Source: Rhodospirillaceae bacterium SYSU D60007 (GTDB taxonomy: Bacteria; Pseudomonadota; Alphaproteobacteria; Reyranellales; Reyranellaceae). From it: 64,000 nt of DNA. The notes beneath the pieces were generated by a model. It saw only the letters and a list, made by a program, of their open reading frames with translations. It was not told the DNA's origin and did not search any database. Positions 59,917-64,000 of the stretch are shown piece by piece. The position numbers and the translations under genes were made by a program. The first letter of the stretch is position 1; each line of letters starts with the position of its first letter. The DNA is taken from NCBI GenBank assembly GCA_003574685.1, contig QOCQ01000016.1, positions 62,001 to 126,000 of the forward strand, read 5' to 3'.

Positions 59917-60750
59917 TCAGACCATAACGACCCTGCTGCCGCGCGCCACGTCCTCGGCGGGGTAGCCCCACTGGTGGCTGACCACGCGCGTGGCGCCAAT
60001 GCGATAATCGACGTTGTAGTGCGTATGGCCGTGCACCCACAGGCTGGGCGCATGCCGCTCCATGAGCGCCGTCAGGTCCGATGCGAAGGCAGGCGAGAGG
60101 CTGTCGTCACGGAATCGCGGCTCGACCGACTCTGGCCCCGGCGCATGGTGCGTCACCACAATGGTCGTGCCATTGACACCTGACGACAGGCGCGTCGCGA
60201 ACCAGTCAGCCGCCTTCATATGAAGCTGCCGTGCGTCCTCGGCGCGGAAAGGCCCGTCGCCCATCGTGATCCGCCGGTGATCGTACATCAGCTCCTCAGC
60301 GCGGCGCATGGCCTCGCCGGCGACGCCTGCGCCATAAAGCTGGTAGTCGGTCCAGGCCGTGCAGCCCAGCACGCGCACATGGCGGCCCTTCAAGGACAGA
60401 TCGACCTCGTCCTGCTCGAGGAAGCCGACATTATCCGTGGCTGCGGCGGCGTCGCGCAACTGGCCGACGAGCCTGCCATGCTCATGGCGGTAGAACTCGT
60501 GGTTGCCGGCAACGTACAGCACCGGCAGCGATCGGAATGTCGCTGCCGCCCAGGTCACGCCAGCGGTTCCAGCATCGATGTCACCGGCCACGATGACCAG
60601 ATCGGCGCCGGCCGCGCCTTCGCGTGCCGCATCGGCGAGCCGGGCCATCGAGGCGTTGCAGGTGGCCTCATCGCAGCCGTCGCGCAGCAGATGACGCCGG
60701 CGAATGTCCAGATGCAGGTCCGACAGAAGAGCGACACGAATGTCCGACAT
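59917..60750 (-). CDS. Calcineurin-like metallophosphoesterase
   Basis: 277 residues with the five metal motifs: DLHLD (Asp, His), GDID (Asp), GNHEFYR (Asn, His), THHAPGPESV (His) and HGHTHYNVDY (His, His). The layout matches the purple acid/Icc-like class of soluble phosphoesterases without a signal peptide. Its substrate is not known. It is the last gene of a minus-strand operon, three bases after the cytochrome c gene. Confidence 0.89.
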   Translation of the reverse strand: MSDIRVALLSDLHLDIRRRHLLRDGCDEATCNASMARLADAAREGAAGADLVIVAGDIDAGTAGVTWAAATFRSLPVLYVAGNHEFYRHEHGRLVGQLRDAAAATDNVGFLEQDEVDLSLKGRHVRVLGCTAWTDYQLYGAGVAGEAMRRAEELMYDHRRITMGDGPFRAEDARQLHMKAADWFATRLSSGVNGTTIVVTHHAPGPESVEPRFRDDSLSPAFASDLTALMERHAPSLWVHGHTHYNVDYRIGATRVVSHQWGYPAEDVARGSRVVMV

Positions 60751-60753
60751 GGA

Positions 60754-61173
60754 TCAAGGCGCGCTCTGGCTGCGGAGCCAGGCGATGATGTCGGCGCGAT
60801 CCTGGGGGGCCGGGACGCGGAACCCCATCGTGGTTCCCGGCACGAGCGCGATCGGGTTCGCGAGCCATCGGTCGAGCATGTCAGCATCCCAGATGAAAGA
60901 GCGCTTGCGCAACGCCGGACTGTAGCGAAAGTCGCTCACCGATGCGACCCGGCGCCCGAACACGCCGCGATGTCGAGGGCCGACGCGGTTCGCGTCCAGC
61001 GAATGGCACGCGCCGCACCGGCTTTGGTAGAGCTGTTCGCCGCGCGCGGCATCGCCACCCGCCGGTGCGCGTGAAATCTGGACCGGCGACTGGGCGGCAG
61101 CGGGAATGGCCAATGCCAGGATTGCTGCGGCCATCAACGCTACCGCCATGCCGCGCCAGACCGGATCCTCCAT
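60754..61173 (-). CDS. Periplasmic c-type cytochrome
   Basis: 139 residues. A signal peptide (AVALMAAAILALAIPAAAQ) leads to a mature cytochrome with GEQLYQSRCGACHSLDANRVGPRHRGVFGRRVASVSDF (CxxCH haem site, then the GPRHRGVFGR phrase of class I cytochromes) and MGFRVPAPQDRADIIAWLRSQ with a Met ligand (TTMGF). It looks like a cytochrome c556/c2-type monohaem carrier. It follows the ferritin-like gene after 8 bases. Confidence 0.92.
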   Translation of the reverse strand: MEDPVWRGMAVALMAAAILALAIPAAAQSPVQISRAPAGGDAARGEQLYQSRCGACHSLDANRVGPRHRGVFGRRVASVSDFRYSPALRKRSFIWDADMLDRWLANPIALVPGTTMGFRVPAPQDRADIIAWLRSQSAP

Positions 61174-61181
61174 GGGGCCAG

Positions 61182-61769
61182 CTAGGCTCCGAACATCAGG
61201 CCGTCGGCGGGGATCGGCTCGCCCAGCGCATTGCCGAGGATTGCGGCATGGAACGCCTCGTCGCCCGCCATGCGCGCGGCGAGCTGGTGCTGGTGCGCGG
61301 TGCTGAGCGAGGGAATCAGGCCCAGATAGGCGTTGGCAGCTCCACGTTCCAGCCTGAGCGCCAGACGCAACACATCGGTCTGGTTCTTCAGTGTCGCGGC
61401 ATTGAGCGCCTTCGCGTATTCGGCATCGCTGTGCGCTGCTGCCGGCTTGCCGCCCAGCGCCGTGACGGCGCGGATCAGCTCGTCGCGATGCCGTTGATGG
61501 TGGCCGCGGAAGGTGACGCCGATCTTGACCACGGCGGGCTGCAACAGGCCGCTGCCGGCAGCGATCGTGTAGGCCGCAATGCCCTCGTGTTCGAGCGCGA
61601 TGGCGGCATTCAGCAGACCCACGTCCTGGCCGGCGTTGGCGTTACGCTTCTGGGCCAACGCGGCGCCTTGCGATCCGAGCAATGCCGTCACCCCCGCGAT
61701 GGTGAGCACGCCGGCGCTGCCGCGCAAAAGCTGACGCCGAGGTGCCAGGACCCTGTCGGTACTCCTCAT
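61182..61769 (-). CDS. Tat-exported ferritin-like domain protein
   Basis: 195 residues. A twin-arginine leader (PRRQLLRGSAGVLTIAGVTALLG) precedes a four-helix ferritin-like domain with DVGLLNAAIALEHEGIAAYTIAAGSGL, VTFRGHHQRHRDELIRAVTALGG, LRLALRLERGAANAYLGLIPSL and DEAFHAAILGNALG. Glu/His positions (EHEGI, GHHQRHRDE, LERGAANAY, DEAFH) can form a diiron or mononuclear site. Its ATG overlaps the sigma gene stop. Such proteins accompany cytochromes in exported stress systems; function unknown. Confidence 0.82.
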   Translation of the reverse strand: MRSTDRVLAPRRQLLRGSAGVLTIAGVTALLGSQGAALAQKRNANAGQDVGLLNAAIALEHEGIAAYTIAAGSGLLQPAVVKIGVTFRGHHQRHRDELIRAVTALGGKPAAAHSDAEYAKALNAATLKNQTDVLRLALRLERGAANAYLGLIPSLSTAHQHQLAARMAGDEAFHAAILGNALGEPIPADGLMFGA

Positions 61770-62503
61770 GACCCTTCTCCCTTCTGTCGTTCCAAAAGCC
61801 GGGCGATCACACGCTCGGTCAGGGCCGCGCAGCGCTCGCCGCCGAACGGAAAGGCTTCCTGCAGCGCCGCCCGTAACTCTGGCTCCAGGATCTGCTGCAA
61901 CCGGCGCCGGGCGCGGAACAGACGCGTCTTGATGATCTGCACCGGAACGCCCATCGCGCTCGCCGCCTCCTCAATGCTGAGGCCCTCGACGTCGCGCAGC
62001 ACGAAGACGGTCCGGTACGCCTCCGGAAGCCGGGCGACGGCGCGTTGCAGGCGTTGCGCGATCTCGGCACGCGCCGCGCTCTCTTCCGGCGACGCATGGC
62101 TGACGGGCCCATCCGCAAGGCGTGCGCGATACTCGGCCATCTCGGTAATTCCCTGACCTTCGAGCAGGCGCGCCCGTCGTTCTGCCGCGCGCCGGCGTTC
62201 AAGTGCCTCGTTGATGGCAATACGCGCGAGCCACGTGGCATAGGACGCGCGGCCGTCGAATGGCGCGCCTGCCGTGAAGGCCTTGATCCAGGCATCCTGG
62301 ACCGCCTCCTCGGAGTCAGCCCCGTTCCGCAGGATTCCCCAGGCGATCCGGTAGAGTCGCTGGTTGTAGCGTTGCGTCAGGGTGCGGATGGCCGCTTCGT
62401 CGCCTCGCAGTGCCAGCCCGTGAAGCTCGATATCGCTCAGCGCCGCGACATCCCGAAGCGCCTGACTACCCGATGGCATCGCCTGTCCCCCGGCCATTGT
62501 CAT
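61766..62503 (-). CDS. ECF-type RNA polymerase sigma factor
   Basis: 245 residues. Region 2: AIRTLTQRYNQRLYRIAWGILRNGADSEEAVQDAWIKAFTAGAPFDGRASYATWLARIAINEALERRR (landmarks QRLYRIAWGILRN, VQDAWIKAF, FDGRASYATWL). Region 4: LPEAYRTVFVLRDVEGLSIEEAASAMGVPVQIIKTRLFRARRRL. The C-terminal 35 residues (CAALTERVIARLL) form an extra helix. No anti-sigma factor is adjacent; instead an exported ferritin-like protein, cytochrome c and phosphoesterase follow in an operon. First gene of that operon. Confidence 0.9.
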   Translation of the reverse strand: MTMAGGQAMPSGSQALRDVAALSDIELHGLALRGDEAAIRTLTQRYNQRLYRIAWGILRNGADSEEAVQDAWIKAFTAGAPFDGRASYATWLARIAINEALERRRAAERRARLLEGQGITEMAEYRARLADGPVSHASPEESAARAEIAQRLQRAVARLPEAYRTVFVLRDVEGLSIEEAASAMGVPVQIIKTRLFRARRRLQQILEPELRAALQEAFPFGGERCAALTERVIARLLERQKGEGS

Positions 62504-62594
62504 ACTGATCAGATGGTATGACTCAGGGAAAAGTTTCAGCCGGCGATAACGTCGCGCTACCTACCGAATGAAACCCGACTCCGGGACGGAGAGC

Positions 62595-63086
62595 CTACTG
62601 CGCCCGCTTGCCGCCCATCCGGGCGATGATGTCGTCGGGAATGCGCTGGGCCGTGAGTCGGCCAGGTGCGGCCGGATCGTTGGTTGTCCAGCATCGGGTT
62701 TCATGCCCGTGCGCCACGACCTTGCCGTCGCGCGCCAGCACACGATGCGCGATACGGAAGGAACTGTTGCCCCATCGTTCGACCCGGCTCTCGACCACCA
62801 GCCTGTCGCCCGGCGTCACCGGGCTCTCGAAGTTGCCAGCCGCGTTCAGGATGGGCATCTCCATGTTGCCCATCTCGTCGCGCATGATGCGCCGGTCGAG
62901 GCCGATGGCCCAGAACAGCCGCCACGTGCCCTGGTCCCACCATTTGAAATAGGTGGGGTAGTAGATAATGCCCGCCGCGTCGCAATTGCCCCACTCGACG
63001 GTCACGGCATGGCGCACCAGCAGCCCCTCCTCAGTGTCCGTCGCCGTCGTATCTGGCGGCAGGGAATCCTCCTCATTCAGCGGCAC
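62595..63086 (-). CDS. 4-hydroxybenzoyl-CoA-thioesterase-like (YbgC/FcbC type) acyl-CoA thioesterase
   Basis: 163 residues from GTG 63086, chosen because GCAGGAG lies 7 bases upstream; longer reading overlaps the preceding gene too far. The hotdog fold has HAVTVEWGNCDAAGIIYYPTYFKWWDQGTWRLFW (DAAGIIYYP with the catalytic Asp), a conserved Glu later, and RVLARDGKVVAHGHETRCW. It is the last gene of the oxidoreductase group. Substrate is probably an aromatic acyl-CoA (inference from the family and context). Confidence 0.85.
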   Translation of the reverse strand: MPLNEEDSLPPDTTATDTEEGLLVRHAVTVEWGNCDAAGIIYYPTYFKWWDQGTWRLFWAIGLDRRIMRDEMGNMEMPILNAAGNFESPVTPGDRLVVESRVERWGNSSFRIAHRVLARDGKVVAHGHETRCWTTNDPAAPGRLTAQRIPDDIIARMGGKRAQ

Positions 63087-64000
63087 GTGGCATCTCCTGC
63101 GTATGGCGGGCGATCTCGCCAAGTGCGCGCGCCAGCGACTCGCCTTCCGGATCGGCCAGAGCGGCAACCCGCGCGCTGGCAGTCGCATCGACGGCCACTG
63201 ACGGCGTCATCGTCCCTGCCAGCGCGGGCGCAATCACCGCCGCCTCGATGCGCGCGAAGTTACCCAGGCCGCGCTTGTGCGTATCGCCGTAACCCTTGAT
63301 CAGTCGCGCGCACTCCGCGATTTCGCGTGCCAGCGTGAGGCTGAGCGGTGCCGCACGTTGAATCTGGTCAAGCCAGCGTTCGATCTGCGCCTGCTCCCCG
63401 GCGAAGCGGAAGGTGCGGGGCCGCCACCAGCGCAATCGGGACAGCAGCCACAGGCGCGTAAACCCCGACACCGTCGTCGTGCGCACGTGCATGGACCAGT
63501 ACCATTTGCCGAGACGCCCCTTCCGCTCTGCCCAGGCCAATACCCGTCGCGCCAGGGTGGGCGGCAGCAGCGCACAGATCTCCTCGATGCCGGGCTTGAA
63601 GTGCTCCGTGATGACGAGTGGCTCGCCCTCCCTGGCGCGCACCTCGGTCCGCACGCGGGCGAGGCGGTCGGCACCGGTCTTCACCTGTGCCACGCGGATC
63701 ACGTCCTCGAACGACATGCGGACCGCCAGATGCCGGGCCGTTTCGCCCAGCAGCGCACCATCGCCGCCTGCGTCCTTCTCGCTCCCCCACACCCGGTCAA
63801 GACGATCGAGGTAAAGCTCTGCGTATCCACGATCCTGATAGCCGGCCAGCCGCCGGATGCCTTCCTCGATCACAGGCTGCGCACCGGCCGGAAATGACCG
63901 GCGGCCGCGTTCCAGCAAGTCTTCAACGCCGCGTGCCTCCGCCTGCCGTTTCTGATGCAGGCGTACGGTCTGTTCCAGCTCGCCGCAGGCATGCGCCCGG
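63073..64000 (-). CDS. Indolepyruvate ferredoxin oxidoreductase-like protein, DUF6537 C-terminal part (5' end outside window)
   Basis: The frame is open from 64000 to the TGA at 63073 and gives about 309 codons. It is the C-terminal part of a larger protein: LDRLDRVWGSEKDAGGDGALLGETARHLAVRMSFEDVIRVAQVKT, then RLRWWRPRTFRFAGEQAQIERWLDQI and LAREIAECARLIKGYGDTHKRGLGNFARI (landmarks MSFEDVIRVAQ, RPRTFRFAGEQ, KGYGDTHKRG). This tail is known from the long indolepyruvate oxidoreductase beta proteins of alphaproteobacteria. The stop overlaps the thioesterase start by 14 bases. Confidence 0.75.
   Translation of the reverse strand, partial: RAHACGELEQTVRLHQKRQAEARGVEDLLERGRRSFPAGAQPVIEEGIRRLAGYQDRGYAELYLDRLDRVWGSEKDAGGDGALLGETARHLAVRMSFEDVIRVAQVKTGADRLARVRTEVRAREGEPLVITEHFKPGIEEICALLPPTLARRVLAWAERKGRLGKWYWSMHVRTTTVSGFTRLWLLSRLRWWRPRTFRFAGEQAQIERWLDQIQRAAPLSLTLAREIAECARLIKGYGDTHKRGLGNFARIEAAVIAPALAGTMTPSVAVDATASARVAALADPEGESLARALGEIARHTQEMPRAAE

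Overview
The window is GC-rich DNA with tightly packed genes, many joined by 4-base ATGA/GTGA overlaps. Gene content (fused MrpA/B antiporter, NirK with pseudoazurin and a Dnr-type regulator, KpsC, small PutA without a ribbon-helix-helix domain, the DUF6537 indolepyruvate oxidoreductase type) suggests a free-living alphaproteobacterium. This is inference from gene families; no rRNA is present. Both edges cut genes: speE on the left and an indolepyruvate oxidoreductase-like gene on the right.

Layout. 1-1.5 kb: spermidine genes (speE, speD) behind an Rnk-type gene. 1.9-7.9 kb: a complete six-gene Mrp/Pha cation/proton antiporter operon. 8-10.9 kb: a probable arsenic/antimony detoxification operon (ArsR, flavin monooxygenase with a Cys-rich tail, MFS exporter), then an ArsR-SRPBCC pair with its own palindromic operator. 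11.8-25.8 kb: mixed chromosomal genes: purT, a class III cyclase, a DUF899/SRPBCC group with a regulator and beta-propeller, YghU, a Baeyer-Villiger monooxygenase, and an ECF sigma factor followed by two tandem ChrR-like anti-sigma factors and an HWE histidine kinase.

25.8-31.3 kb is the odd region. A kpsC gene has lost its 5' part at the junction with a phage terminase-like HTH gene. Next come a fragment of kpsC, two copies (one only a 3' end) of a broken secreted nuclease gene, and a less GC-rich block. That block encodes a TlpA-like thioredoxin lipoprotein, a secreted peptide ending in seven regularly spaced cysteines, a polytopic membrane protein and a small protein. I consider the four-gene block the best candidate for an undescribed system.

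31.5-39.1 kb: rlmE, ppx/gppA, tRNA-Gln(CTG), then a denitrification island: nirK, a 12-TM membrane protein, a double DUF2249 protein, a DUF59 protein, a Crp/Fnr regulator and pseudoazurin, with three TTG-N8-CAA boxes in the two divergent promoter regions. 39.5-46 kb: putA and a URC-type uracil catabolism operon (URC1-like, DUF1688, upp). 46-64 kb: a D-2-hydroxyacid dehydrogenase, exported intradiol dioxygenase, lipoproteins, a Ser/Thr kinase, an OmpA-type porin, an enoyl-CoA hydratase/CoA-transferase/hydratase operon, an alkylsulfatase opposite a dienoyl-CoA reductase-like SDR, an ECF sigma/ferritin-like/cytochrome c/phosphoesterase operon and an acyl-CoA thioesterase.

Functions come from motif recognition by eye. 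Starts were chosen from ribosome-binding sites, overlaps and signal peptides; no database search was run.
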